Assembly (NCBI GenBank): GCA_012934845.2
Contig: WNNJ02002350.1
Location: forward strand, 29,361 to 93,360
Reading direction: 5' to 3'
From: Pomphorhynchus laevis
Lineage: Eukaryota; Acanthocephala; Palaeacanthocephala; Echinorhynchida; Pomphorhynchidae
Length of the DNA stretch: 64,000 nucleotides
Part shown: piece by piece, positions 34,446-45,925 of the stretch
How the letters are laid out: the number at the start of each line of letters is the position of its first letter
Position numbering within the stretch: position 1 is the stretch's first letter
Program-made: the position numbers and the translations under genes
The notes under the pieces: model-generated
Told to the model about the DNA's origin: nothing
Seen by the model: only the letters and a program-made list of their open reading frames with translations
Databases searched by the model: none

Positions 34446-34882
34446 AATCTATATTTTTTGCAGTACATGTTCCGCCATTCCAGCAGTTCGCCTCTCGCCG
34501 CCTTTGAATATAATGAAAATCGCAAAAACAGCAAATACAATGAAAGAATTGTCAGTGTGGAAGAAAGCAAATTTATACCATTAATTTTTTCATCACCAGG
34601 AGGAGTTGGACCGCGAGCTCTTAAGCTACTCAAGAACATTGTCTTGATATCATCGAGGTTAAAATCAGAAAAGTATAGTGATGTATTGGTTCACCTTAAA
34701 CGCAAGATTAGCTTCTCGATTGCACGTGCTTCTTCACTATGTCTGCGAATGCCGCGATCAAGTAGAAGACATCCAATCTTTCCTGACAATAAATCTCATT
34801 TATAGACCCGTTTACGGGAACCTAATTTCTGTAAATTAACTTGTCTTTTTCAAAAAATAAATAAAAAAATTAATCTATATTT
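34446..34882 (+). mobile_element. RLE-2 LINE 3' fragment with 11-bp target-site duplication
   Basis: Insert 34457-34871 is flanked by AATCTATATTT at 34446-34456 and 34872-34882; PLE-1 sequence continues on both sides. It encodes 'AFEYNENRKNSKYNERIV', 'FIPLIFSSPGGVGPRALKLL' and 'LVHLKRKISFSIARASSLCL', the last part of the endonuclease, then a 3' UTR with hairpin CCCG-TTTA-CGGG (about 34809-34820). Severe 5' truncation and a target duplication mark it as a target-primed insertion, younger than the PLE-1 host. Confidence 0.78.
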
Positions 34883-35304
34883 ATACCCTTTTGATAGCAT
34901 TTTCCTTAATTCATTGTTTTCAATTAATTCTAGATTATGAGTGCGTATATGTTCATTTATTTTATCAAACTTAAGACTTTTGCAATCGCATCCAGTTTCT
35001 ATGATGTTTCTAATATTATCGTTATATATATTTCAATTCTTTATTATAATTACAAATTTTTCGTCCTAATGGCTGTAACAACGTATACCTTATTTTAGGA
35101 ATATATTTACTTAAATCTGATCCTATTATTTCTTTACTTTTAGAATTATTTAAAAGTCTACCTATATTTATGTTATCTATACATTTATTAATGAAGTTTA
35201 TGGTTAATGTATATTTTCTATTGTTATTATTAACATTTATTGTATGATGAAAAAATATACATTTATTGTATGTTCTTAAAAAATTTTGAGATCTATAGTA
35301 AATA

Positions 35305-35635
35305 CAATAAATAACATACAAATCGATTGGAGCTAATTACACTAATTACAATATACAATTTAAGCTACTTACAAACACCGGTACAGCAAAGAACACCGGT
35401 ACAAGGAACACCGGTACAGCAAAGAACACCGGTACAAGGAACACCGGTACAGCAAAGCTATAAGAATCGATTAAGTGATTACAATATATAATATAAATAC
35501 AATCGAATATATAAAAACATACAAATCCTAACAACGAAATTATACAACAGCCGATCAATGGTTCGCGGTAAGCCTACATGTAGCCCTCTATGCTGCACTT
35601 GTAATATTCAGGCAGCACGATGTAAAGGATGTAGA
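35305..35635 (+). mobile_element. RLE-2 5' leader and first codons, cut off
   Basis: About 250 bp of leader including CACCGGTAC repeats is followed by ATG (35557) and 'MVRGKPTCSPLCCTCNIQAA', which matches the start of the copy at 36735. It stops at 35635, where an inverted PLE-1 tip begins. Only the 5' end of this copy remains. Confidence 0.75.
35376..35458 (+). repeat. Minisatellite in RLE-2 leader
   Basis: About five copies of ACACCGGTACA, alternately followed by GCAAAGA and AGGA. The copy at 36735 has fewer units (36818-36862), so the array varies between copies. Confidence 0.8.
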
Positions 35636-35735
35636 TCAAATCAGATAACTGAGTATACGTATTTAATATAATTATAAACTAAACAAAACATAATAATGCC
35701 AAATCAAAAAGTAATAATAAAATAATAAAATTAAT
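35636..35735 (-). mobile_element. PLE-1 3' tip, inverted
   Basis: Reverse complement of the terminal 100 bp of PLE-1 ('CTGAGTATACGTATTTAATAT'). It is joined directly to RLE-2 coding sequence. Confidence 0.7.
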
Positions 35736-36560
35736 TGCCCGCATTGCACCGGCTGCAATGAGGGTACGTAAACTCTTCTGCCGATATTTGTTTGAATTTG
35801 AGATTGAACCCCATGAAGGGGTTGCATTGTGATCTCTCCAGAATCTCTGTCTGTGATATGGGGCAGAACAGAATCCCACATTGATAGGAAGGCCATTACG
35901 GCTGGTAAGTGAACGTATATTATGGATTTTGTAGGTTTTTAATAATGTAGCCAAATCATTTTCTTCCATAGAGGAAGGCAAGTTATTAATTTTTAACGTT
36001 GCAAGTATAGGTTTCTTTACAAACGTCGCAAAAACTGCTGTAGTTTTGATCAAAATAATTCCCGTAGTGATCGAGAGTATCTTCTGACGCGAATGATATT
36101 TTCACAGAGCTGTCGTATTACTTAACAGAATTAAAGATTACTCTGTTGGGATATTTATTTGAAAAATCACGTAATAGTCTGTTATACAAGGAATGTCTTT
36201 CTATTGGTTGCAAAAGTGTAATAATGCCCAGGTTTTTTGTTTTGAGGATTCGGGGAAGTAATTCCCCTTTTCCCCCAACAGTAGAAAACTCACTAACTTG
36301 CAATTGTGTCGTTCCAAAGTCTTCTTTAGCCATAATTCCCTTGATTCCAGCAAGAATTTCCATCGTTTTCTGTGTAATGCTTTTTTCAAAATTCTTTGAT
36401 TGTCCGTCAATGCTTTTTTTCACGAAATTTTTTTCCTTTGTATGTTTATTAGTAATCAAACTTTGTTTATTCGATGTTATGCAAGGCTACGATCCCGATT
36501 ATAAATCGACACAAATTTACGCGGAATACAAGAATCGAAAGAACTCGATACACAACTAAT
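35736..36560 (-). mobile_element. Unassigned ORF1-like remnant with RRM-like segment
   Basis: Two minus-strand frames (36459-36118 and 36053-35679) follow each other. The first reads 'KNLGIITLLQPIERHSLYNR' and 'DFSNKYPNRVIFNSV'. The second has 'LATLKINNLPSSMEENDLAT', an RNP2-like strand of an RRM fold, then 'NVGFCSAPYHRQRFWRD'. A third frame ends 'YPHCSRCNAGN', a possible zinc knuckle. This order resembles ORF1 proteins of LINEs, but the family is not recognised. Confidence 0.4.
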
Positions 36561-36630
36561 TAAATTATCCATTGTTAAAGAGTTATGAGTAATTATCACT
36601 TGTAAGGCACTTGTAACACAGTTTGAAATT

Positions 36631-36670
36631 CTTAGCTGCTAACTAATGCTTACATTAGTTAGCAGCTAAG
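36631..36670. repeat. Perfect 18-bp-arm hairpin
   Basis: CTTAGCTGCTAACTAATG, loop CTTA, exact complement. AGTTAGTTAG repeats follow to about 36715. It lies just upstream of an RLE-2 leader. Confidence 0.8.
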
Positions 36671-36734
36671 TTAGTTAGTTAGTCAGTTAGCTTAGCTGCT
36701 AACTAACTACTTACAATCTAGTATACATACTATA

Positions 36735-39560
36735 AATAACATACAATCTATTATACATACAAATCGATTGGAGCTAATTACACTAATTACAATATACAAT
36801 TAAAGCTACTTACAAACACCGGTACAGCAAAGAACACCGGTACAAGGAACACCGGTACAACAAAGCTATAAGAATCGATTAAGTGATTACAATATATAAT
36901 ACAAATACAATCGAATATATAAAAGCATACAAATCCTAACAACGAAATTATACAACAGCCGATCAATGGTTCGCGGTAAGCCTACAGGTAGCCCTCTATG
37001 CTGCACTTGTAATGGTCAGGCAGCACGATGTAAAGGATGTAGATGTGCTCGAGCAGGATTGAAGTGTTACAACTGTGGGGGACAACATTGTTCAAACCGC
37101 GCTCAGTTTCTTTCCGCGGCAAATACTGAAGGTCAGAGAGAACGAAATTCACTCGAAAATCTGAAACCTGATAGCCCGAAAACAATCTACGAACTTCACA
37201 ACATTGTCATTCACTGAAAACCTAACTTGATTGACCTACCTCGTTGTAATGCCAGTAATGAGATTGTTGGAATTATGAGTTCTTTTTACCTGAAGGCTGC
37301 TGAAGACGTCAACAGTACAATACATATGCTACAAACCGCTACAGTCTTCTCGCAAAGTTTATTGTAGCGTATACCCTCAAGAAAGACAGCTTTAATCTGC
37401 AAAACTTTGGAACGCAGACTAACAAGCTGGAAAATAAAATATTATGACTCATTGTTCGAAGAAGCCCAATATCTTCAAACTAGTATATCATTGCGTCGTC
37501 CCTCGAAGTCATTGAATTGGATCACACAATATCAAAGTCTTGTCACCAAGGGCCGTATCAAAGCCGGTTCCTCGATATTAGAAGACAAATATGACTCAGG
37601 TGTCCTCCGTCCTGATCACACAATAAATGATATCTCTATTTTATCTCTACTTAAAGATTTACACCCTGACGCATCAACAGCTTCTCCTGATGTTCTTTTA
37701 TCAGCTTCGCTGCCGAATTCAAAACCCCATCATCATTGTCGTTTCTATGCACTAAACGAGGCTGCCATTATCAAATAAATTAGGCGAATAAATGGATCGA
37801 CGGAATCATCTGGGCTTGATTCTCGAGCATGGTTTCAAATGTTAACCGATTTTGGACAGCAATCAAATTTACTTGCCAAGGCCATTGCCAAATTTGCCAT
37901 TTTTGTTGCTACTGAAAAAGTGCCATCGGGCTCCCTCGATCCTTTCACCGTTTGTCGTCTAGTTGCTTTGAAGAAGAAATCTGGTGGTATCCGCACTATC
38001 GGAATATGCAACACCATCAGGCGGATCATAAGCAAAGCGATTCTAACCATCGCACGCAATGATATACAGGATGTCGCAGGAACTACACAATTGGGAGCTT
38101 CACAAAGAGGTGGACTTGAACTTGTTATCGCGAATCTCAAAAAAGAATTAAATCTATCAACCGAAAATTGTCTAATGACTATTGATGCAAGGAACGCTTT
38201 CAACCTAACAAACCGGGCAGCTGCACTACACAATATAAATTTTGTATGTATTGCCCCGTCTTGTGCACTTTAAAATATGTACTCTAGCCCGTCTGTACTT
38301 ACAATCGATGAAAAAAGTATCTTGTCATCAGAGGGTTTCACACAATATGACACTTTTGCCATGGCAGGTTTCGCTATGACTTCACTTCCGTTGTTCGACA
38401 CAATAAAGCGGCAGGTCCCTTCTGTTGTTCAAATATGGTACGCCGACGATGCCAACTTTGTTGGACCGCTTGATATGTTAAATAAAGTGTGGAATATTCT
38501 GCATGCAAACGAACCGAAGTATGGCTACTTTATAAACGCAAAAAAAATCAAACATATTATTGCATCTACCTATAAATAATGATCAACTGCCCGGCACAAA
38601 CATCAATACAACAACGACAGGAATAAACGTCCTTGGTTTGATGATTATGAAGAGCAATCAATCTACGATTTGCTTGCCGGCTGGAAAGCACTAATCGAGA
38701 GATTGTGCGTAGTAGCTAAAAATGATCCGCACGTTGCATATTCAGGAATGGTCAATTCAATTCAGTCGAAGTGGATTCACATAATGCGTTCATGCAACAT
38801 CATTGAAAATGTATGCAATGAATTAGAAGATTTAATCCCTAAATTTGCTACATTTAAGCAAACCAATGGAATATCGAATATACTCTGCTCCCTTTCAAGC
38901 TAGAAGGAATAGGGATCGCCAACCCATTATTTACCGCTCATATTGAGAAAACATCATCAATAATGCTTCTATCGACTTATGATGGAGACTCTTTAGGTGA
39001 TAGTCTACGCGAAAAGCAAAACACAGTACTTCATGAAATTACGCGATTCCGAAATCAAGCACATCTAGATCGTGTATCAAAAATACTAACCGACCTAGCT
39101 CCCTCCCTACAAAACACCATCAAACATGCGGCACATCTTGGTGCCTCATCGTGGCTAAGTACCTTACCGCTAAAAGACGAGACATATTATCTATCCATTA
39201 ATGAATTCACCGATGCAATCAACGCACGATATGGTAACTTGGATCAAGGTCTCGATAAGCGATTGTGTTACTGTGGGTCGAATATAACCTTAGTGACACG
39301 CACTATCATTATAACACGCACCATCATGCAATTATGGAGCACTACCGATCATCCGACATAATGCAGTCCGTATCAACTCCCGATATGGTAACTTGAATCA
39401 AGGTCTCGATAAGCGATTGTGTTACTGTGGGTCAAATATAACCTTAGTGACACGCACTATCATTATAACACGCACTATCATGCAATTATGGAGCACTACC
39501 GATCATCCGACATAATGCAGTCCGGGATACAATAGCAAGTGTTCTGAGCTTAGTTGGCAA
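36735..39560 (+). mobile_element. RLE-2 LINE, full-span but broken copy
   Basis: Starts with the RLE-2 leader and ATG at 36966: 'CCTCNGQAARCKGCRCARAG', 'CYNCGGQHCSNR' (N-terminal Cys cluster). Then come 'ERRLTSWKIKYYDSLFEEAQ', 'PFTVCRLVALKKKSGGIRTI', motif A 'LMTIDARNAFNLTNR', motif B 'SSEGFTQYDTFAMAGFA', motif C 'QIWYADDANFVG' and the thumb to 'YLSINEFTDAINARYG'. The Cys segment 'RLCYCGSN' lies at 39260. The endonuclease is missing. At least six frame or stop changes break it (for example near 37215, 37780, 38275, 38580 and 38900). It is about as long as the near full-length copy up to the loss. Confidence 0.75.
39226..39535 (+). repeat. 154-bp tandem duplication in RLE-2
   Basis: The block from CGATATGGTAACTTGG at about 39227 repeats at 39381 with a few mismatches. 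It falls at the point where the endonuclease sequence should begin. Confidence 0.85.
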
Positions 39561-39589
39561 CAATGTCGGAATTGAACTGAAGTTATATT

Positions 39590-41490
39590 ATATTTAACCG
39601 AACTATATTATAATAATCCAGTTAAACGCAAACCAAGAAGTCATGGTGATAAAAGGAATAGGAAAAATAGAGTTAAAAATATTAAAAAAGATATGTATAT
39701 AAATGAACAATTAGAAATATTAAAACAACTTTTAAGGGATAATGAGCTAAAAGATCTTTATGTAAATATAAGAAGTTTTTCTAAAGATATCATTTGTTCA
39801 ATAAATCAAAAATTAATTAACGACTATGATAGGCTAAGTTGCATAATAGACAGTTATTGTAATACAAAATACTATAATCGTACAATAAATGTAAATAATA
39901 ACAATAGAAAATATACATTAACCATAAACTTCATTAATAAATGTATAGATAACATAAATATAGCCGGACTTTTAAATAATTCTAAAAGTAAAGAAATAAT
40001 AGGGTCAGATTTAAGTAAATATATTCCTAAAATAAGGTATAAACTCCTACCACCATTAGGACGAAAAATTTGTAGTTATAATAAAGAATTAAAATCAATA
40101 TGTAACGATAATATTAGAAACATAATGGAAACAGAATGCAATTGTAAAAGTCTTAGTTTTGATAAAATAAATGAACATATATGTACCCATAATCTAGAAT
40201 TAATTGAAAATTGTGAATTAAGAACGCTGCTATCAAAAAGGTATAAATATAGAATAAATAATAACTACGACAAAAATATAATTTACAATTCGTTATATAA
40301 TAACTTAAATTCTTACTTTAGTAAGCTGATTAATAGTGAAAGCTCGAATATATCTAAGATAAACATTTAGAAAGATTATATATTTGATAAAATTTAAAAA
40401 ATATGAAAATAACAAACAATTATGAAAGGAAAGATAAAATTAATAAAGATATGTATACAGAACTTACTCAATTAAAGCATAACTATATAATAACAACTAT
40501 TGATAAAGCTAGTAATAACTTTGTCTTCATATGCAAAAAGCTTTATTATGATATACTAATGAAAGAAGTTAATTATAATGATTTAAATGTAAATCCAACA
40601 TATGAACGTAGTGAGTTGAGTTTAGAAACAATTATTACAAGTCACTGTTCTATAATGGATAAAAAGGGTATAAAGGTTGAATTAGATAATAAAACTATAC
40701 CTATATTATATTGGAATCCAAAATTACATAAAAATCCAATAAAACCTAGGTTCATATGTAGTGCGTTTAAATGTACATAAAACCACTTTCTGTCTATATG
40801 AATAAAATACTTAAAGTAATTAAAGCACATTTTAAAAAATATTGCAAGGTAATCGAAATTAATACTGGTATAAAACACTATTTCAGTATTAATTCTACAA
40901 AAGAATTTTTAGAACAGACAAAAGGAATAAATTTTTAAAATATAAATACATACGATTTTAGTACGCTTTATACAAATCTAGATTTAGTAGATATTAAAGA
41001 AGCGTTAGTAAAATTAATTAATCTTATATTCGGAAAAAGATATACATATATGTTATAATAACTATAACGCCTATCTAACAAAAATTAAACCATCAAATAA
41101 ATATAAATATATGGATAAATTGAATTAATAGAATCCTTAAATATTTTGATAAATCAAAATTATTTAAAAGTATAGAGTTACTTCTATATAGAGGACATCT
41201 ATATTTAGACAAGTAAAAAGTGTTCCAATGGGAGGCAATAGTAGCCCAATTATAGCTGACTTTTTAAGCTTGATAGAATATGAATTTGTTCCCAACTGTT
41301 TAAAAAAATCTAAATTATATAAAGATATGACAAAAATATATGTTTCGATACATTGATGATATATGTGTATTTAATTCTAATAATTTTTATTCAATTAGTG
41401 AGCACATTTATCCAGAAAGCCTTATTCTTAACAAAACCAATATTAATGATAAAGAAGGTGTATATCTAGATATGAACATTAAATTAACAT
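39590..41490 (+). mobile_element. PLE-1 copy D (best 5' region)
   Basis: Gives the N-terminal part not seen in copy A: 'YYNNPVKRKPRSHGDK' near 39605, 'IGSDLSKYIPKIRYKLLPPL', 'GRKICSYNKELKSICNDNIR', a Cys pair 'TECNCKSLSFDKINEHICTH' and 'LELIENCELRTLLSKRYKYR'. The RT part then follows, with 'LYWNPKLHKNPIKPRFICSA' and weaker palm motifs. It stops at about 41490, where the satellite begins, so the C-terminus and tail are absent. Frames are interrupted several times. Confidence 0.75.
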
Positions 41491-41491
41491 C

Positions 41492-41693
41492 AATATATGA
41501 TTTATATCAATTGAGATAAGAATAGAAATGTTCAAATAGAGTGTGTATAAATCATATATTATCATACCGATATAATTTTTATAACTTAGATAAGAACAGA
41601 AATGTTCAAATAGAGTGTGAATAAATCAATTATCATACCGATATAATTTATATCAATTGAGATAAGTATAGAAATGTTCAAATGGATTGTGAG
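41492..41693. repeat. 75-bp satellite, block 1
   Basis: Units contain 'GATAAGAATAGAAATGTTCA' and 'TATCATACCGATATAATTT'. The block ends at the LTR element, whose 5-bp target duplication GTGAG is native satellite sequence. Confidence 0.85.
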
Positions 41694-41777
41694 TGTACCG
41701 AGTAAATTCAAGCAGAGAAGAATAGGCTTTATTCTAATACATCTAGAATAACAAGTCAAAAGGTAAGTATCATTACA
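41694..41777 (-). repeat. LTR (3' LTR of the Gypsy element)
   Basis: 84 bp, TGTACCGAGT...GTATCATTACA on the plus strand, identical to the partner at 45563-45646. It contains a near-palindrome TTATTCTA..TAGAATAA and, on the element's sense strand, an AATAAA. Confidence 0.92.
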
Positions 41778-44700
41778 TTCTCCCCACGACATAATCATTT
41801 AAGTACGCAGGACTTCTTCGATTTCTTTAAGGTCGTAGTTCCCCATTTTCAGAACGATTGAAGTATCTCGTAGGGTAGTTGCTCTGGCACGTATTATCAG
41901 TATTTAAGAGAAATGATTCATCCTGTCTGGATAGTTCGTTTTCCTCGTTGTGATTGACCGTTTCATCGATATACTTCGTTGCATCCAAGTTTTCAGGGTT
42001 GACAGTGATTTCATCAGAACGCTTATCTGAACGTGAATGAGAATTGCTATTTACTGTTGAATGGTCATTTATTGATGCCTGATCACACATTTTATCGCCA
42101 TCGTATAAATTCAAAGTTTCAAGGTCAAAGGGAATGTCTCCATCGGACGAGTTGATATTGAGGTTTTCGTCGACTCTGGGATACGGGGATAAATGTCGAG
42201 TTGATATATATATCTCCCTCCCGTTTTGTAACTTCACGAGAGCAAAATTGGGATTGGCGTACACAATTTCAGCTTTTTCCACAGGGTTCTCGTATTTGTT
42301 CGTTTTATTAAAGCGTCTTATTAAGACTGGGCCAGGGTTTGATAACCAAGACGGAAGATCATGACCATTTATAGAGCGTCGGCTGAATGTAAAGAGTCGT
42401 TCATGTGGTGTGTGGTTCGTGGCAGTACACAGAAGTGATCGAATAGCGTTGAGACATTGTGGTAATACACTTTGCCACTCATCTGTTTTCTTTCCGAAGT
42501 CATGTAAACGCAATGATATTGCCTTCCATAGTACACCATTAAGGCGCTCGACTTGACCATTGCCAGCAGGGTTGTATGAACTTGAATGAGTAATCGCCAC
42601 CCGTGATGAGAGAGGAATGACTGGATTTCCTTAGAGGTAAAAGCCGTACCTTGATCAGAATGGATTGAAGCAGGTGAACCGAAAATTGAAAAGATCTGGG
42701 TTAAACAGTCTATGACAGTGTGTGTAGTCATATCAGAACATGGAAAGGCAAAGGGGAATCTGCTATACTCGTCAATGACGGTTAACAAATACCTTTTATT
42801 GTTCTTTGTAGGAATTGGGCCCTTAAAATCCATAGACAAGCGTTCAAATGGCATACTTGATTTTATGAGTTTAGCCTCAGGTGGACGAAAAAATCTTGGT
42901 TTCAATATAGCGCAGCTTTTGCACTCGCTTGAAATATTCCTAACATCCGAGAGGGAAAATGGGAGGTTCCGTTTTTGCACGAAATGCCAAAGGCGAGTAA
43001 TTCCCGGGTGGCATAATTGACTATGGACTTTACGAAGATGCTGAAGATCATGATTGGTGAATGAGACAGAGTTGCAGAACGCGTCGCGAGAAAGAGCGTC
43101 AGCGGCATGATTGAGCTTCCCAGCTCGGTACTGGATATCAAATTTAAATTGGGACAACTCCAAACGCCATCTTAATATCTTGTCGTTCTTTATTTTGTTG
43201 TTGTGAGCACTGAACATGTATGAAAAAAAACGCTGATCCGTAATAATCTTGAATGGTTGGATGTACAAATAGTGTCTCCAGTATCTTAACGCTTCAACAA
43301 TAGCCAGCGCTTCCTTTTCAATGGCGGTGAATCGTTTCGCGTTTTTGTCGAGGGATCTTGAAAAGAAGGCGACAGGCTTACTATTTTGAGACAAACAAGC
43401 TCCAATCGATCGCTCACTTGCGTCTATCTCTATCGTGAATGGCAATTCTAAGTCAATGGTTGACAAAGTGGCTTCAGCTATACGTTCCTTCAAAGTATGG
43501 AAAGCTTTCAGTGCAGAATGAGATAATGGGAAAGACTGAGAATCAATTAGAGGACGAATCAACTTTGAGAAATCTTTAATCCAGGAACTGTAGTAGGCGA
43601 ACAAACCAACAATACGCTTTAAGGATGCTGCGTTCTTGGGTTCCTCAAGGGAAGTAACTGAAATCACTCGATTGGGGTCAGGGGACATTTTTCCTTTAGA
43701 AATTTGGTAACCAAGTATTCGTATACACGAAGACGCGAACACACACTTTGAATTGTTCAAGGTTATATTGTATTTTGTGGCTACGTTTAGAAAACGCTTC
43801 AGGTTACTGTCATGTTGCTCTTTACTTCTTCCGCCGATCACGACATCATCCAGATAAGCGTAGGTGTCTGTCAACTTCTCTCTATTAATTATCCCATTGA
43901 TAACTCGTTGAAAAGCAGGAACGGCGTTTGTGAGACCGAATGGTAGACGATTGAAGTGATATAAGGATCCATTCGCCTCGAAAGCAATATAATGACGCTC
44001 GTCACTGCGCAGCAAAATCTGATGGTAAGCTGATTTAAGATCGAGACAACTGTAAAAAGAATAAGAAGCTAATTTGTTGATAAAATCATCAATTCGTGGA
44101 AGTGGGAAGGCGTCGAGCTGAGTAAATTTATTGACAGTTTCCGAATAGTCAACAACCATCCGTCTCTTTTGGTTCTGATTGACAATGAGTACTTGAGCGC
44201 GCCAGGGCGATTGACTTGGTTCGATAATTTCGTCGGATAATAGTTGTTTGATTTGGCTGTCAATGAACTTTTCATCGTACGGATTTCTTCTACGAGATTT
44301 TGTTGCGATAGGATGGATGGATTCGTCCAGAAATTTGAATAGCTGAGGAGATTCAACAGTCAAAGCTTCTGCAGCTCCAATTGTAAAACAAGGCTCGGAA
44401 CCGTTGAATTTCATAAGTAACGAAGTGTGTCTTGAAAGGAATGGCCGGCCAAGTATAACATCCGAACATAAAGACGACAAAATATGGAATTTTATATTCT
44501 TGTAAGGTCTGCCATCAGCTGATATATCCGCTACCACGAATTGTCGTAATTTAGTCGAGAATGCGGTGTTCGCCATAGACACACGTATAGTTGAGGGGTT
44601 CGATGTCAGTTTGCACAAAGTGGAAATATCAGGTCTTATCAAATTGAGTGCACTACCTGTATCAATCAACGCATTTAACGAAACCCCTTTTATACAAATT

Positions 44701-45547
44701 TGAATTGTTGGTAGCGTCGCGGCAGAATCTTGAAAGAAAGAAGTGCTACCTAGCACGGAATGGACACCTGTTGAAATTTGTCGTTTGGATTTACACACCC
44801 GTGCGAAATGACCCAACTTCCCGCAAGTACGACAAGTGATATTCTTAGCAGGACATCGATCTCGTTTGTGAATTGTATCTCCACAAAAGTAGCATTTGCG
44901 ACGTTCTACCGAGTTACATTGTATTTGACAAGGAAGTTCTTCTTGTATATTTTCATGTAGTTCATTTATGGTCATCGATTCACAACCCATATTTAAGTTT
45001 GATTGTTCTGTGAAATGGCTTGCTTGAGTATGCGCGTCTTCCAAAGTTCGTGCAAGCTCGTACGCCTTGGCTTTATTGTGTACCGCAGCTTCAAGCAGGC
45101 GTTGCCGAATTATCGGTGAGTTGATTCCTGCGACGAACGTGTCGCGTAAAAATAAATCTCGATGATTTTGAGCTGTTACAGCCTCGAATGGACATTCACG
45201 ACCCAGAGATTCGATATGCCTTATGAATTGATCGATTGTTTGGTTGGACGATTGGCGCTGATTACGCAATTGATGTCGCAGAAACAAATCCGTTTTCGAT
45301 TTGACGTACGTAGTAGATAACGTCGATAACGCGTCTTCGTAAGTTTCCGTTTCTCGAAAAAGGTCGTAAACCTCCGCTGAAACCAGGTTCGTTAAAATGT
45401 GAAATTTGTCACTATCGGACGGTGACTCCAAGGACGAAATGAATGTCTTGAAACGTATGAGCCAATGTCTCCAGGTGCGCTCGGCATTCGTGTCATCAGG
45501 ATGCAATTCCAAGATGTTTGGCTTCAAGATCTTGTCCATGGTAACAG

Positions 45548-45561
45548 TGTATTAGAATAAA
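45548..45561 (-). promoter_or_regulatory. Putative self-primer binding site
   Basis: The 14 nt next to the 5' LTR, TGTATTAGAATAAA on the plus strand, are exactly complementary to TTTATTCTAATACA inside the LTR (45597-45610). No tRNA-like TGG start is present. The arrangement is that of Tf1/sushi-type elements, where the transcript's own 5' end primes reverse transcription. Confidence 0.6.
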
Positions 45562-45562
45562 T

Positions 45563-45646
45563 TGTACCGAGTAAATTCAAGCAGAGAAGAATAGGCTTTA
45601 TTCTAATACATCTAGAATAACAAGTCAAAAGGTAAGTATCATTACA
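45563..45646 (-). repeat. LTR (5' LTR of the Gypsy element)
   Basis: Identical to the other LTR. It is among the shorter LTRs known to me for this superfamily. Confidence 0.92.
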
Positions 45647-45850
45647 GTGAGTAAGTCATATATTATCATACCGATATAATTTTTATCAATTCAGATAAGA
45701 ATATAAATGTCCAAATAGAGTGTGAATAATTCATACTATCATACCGATATAATTTTTATCAATTGAGATAAGAATAGAAATGTTCAAATAGAGTGTGTAT
45801 AAATCATATACTATCATACCGATATAATTTTTATCAATTGAGATAATAGC
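45647..45850. repeat. 75-bp satellite, block 2
   Basis: Continues the block 1 array across the LTR insertion and ends at inverted repeats bordering a LINE. Confidence 0.85.
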
Positions 45851-45925
45851 GAGATAATATAAAAATATTATATCTCACTAATAATATAATGGCGAGATCT
45901 AGATAATTCACTCTAGATCTCGCCA
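45851..45925. repeat. Inverted repeats at a LINE 5' junction
   Basis: GAGATAATATA/TATTATATCTC (45851-45876) and TGGCGAGATCTAGA/TCTAGATCTCGCCA (45890-45903 with 45912-45925). The right arm of the second is the first 14 nt of the truncated LINE, so the left arm is an inverted copy of the LINE's own end. Confidence 0.75.

Larger units (their letters stand above)
33304..35290 (-). mobile_element. PLE-1 copy E, carrying two nested insertions
   Basis: Minus-strand PLE-1 from the N-terminal region ('NNNNRKYTLTINFINKCIDN', 'IGSDLSKYIPKIRYTLLQPL' at 35240-35040) to the C-terminus (33888-33424) and tail (to 33304). It lacks the part of the tail with the pseudoknot and most of the RT palm. An RLE-2 3' fragment (34457-34871) and a fold-back element (33981-34110) interrupt it. 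It is a fossil with large internal losses. Confidence 0.75.
41694..45646 (-). mobile_element. Ty3/Gypsy LTR retrotransposon with 84-bp LTRs
   Basis: A 3953-bp fossil element flanked by target duplication GTGAG (41689-41693, 45647-45651) and bounded by TG...CA LTRs. On the minus strand the parts lie in order: gag with two CCHC knuckles ('CYFCGDTIHKRDRCPAK', 'CRTCGKLGHFARVCK', around 44900-44790), aspartic protease ('LNALIDTGSALNLI', near 44660), RT ('LDLKSAYHQ', 'YAYLDDVV'), RNase H, and integrase with 'HPGITRLWH' zinc finger, DDE core and a long C-terminal tail to about 41830. The LTRs are identical, suggesting a young insertion, though 84 bp gives little resolution. It looks nearly whole, with about one interruption in the integrase part. 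Confidence 0.9.
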
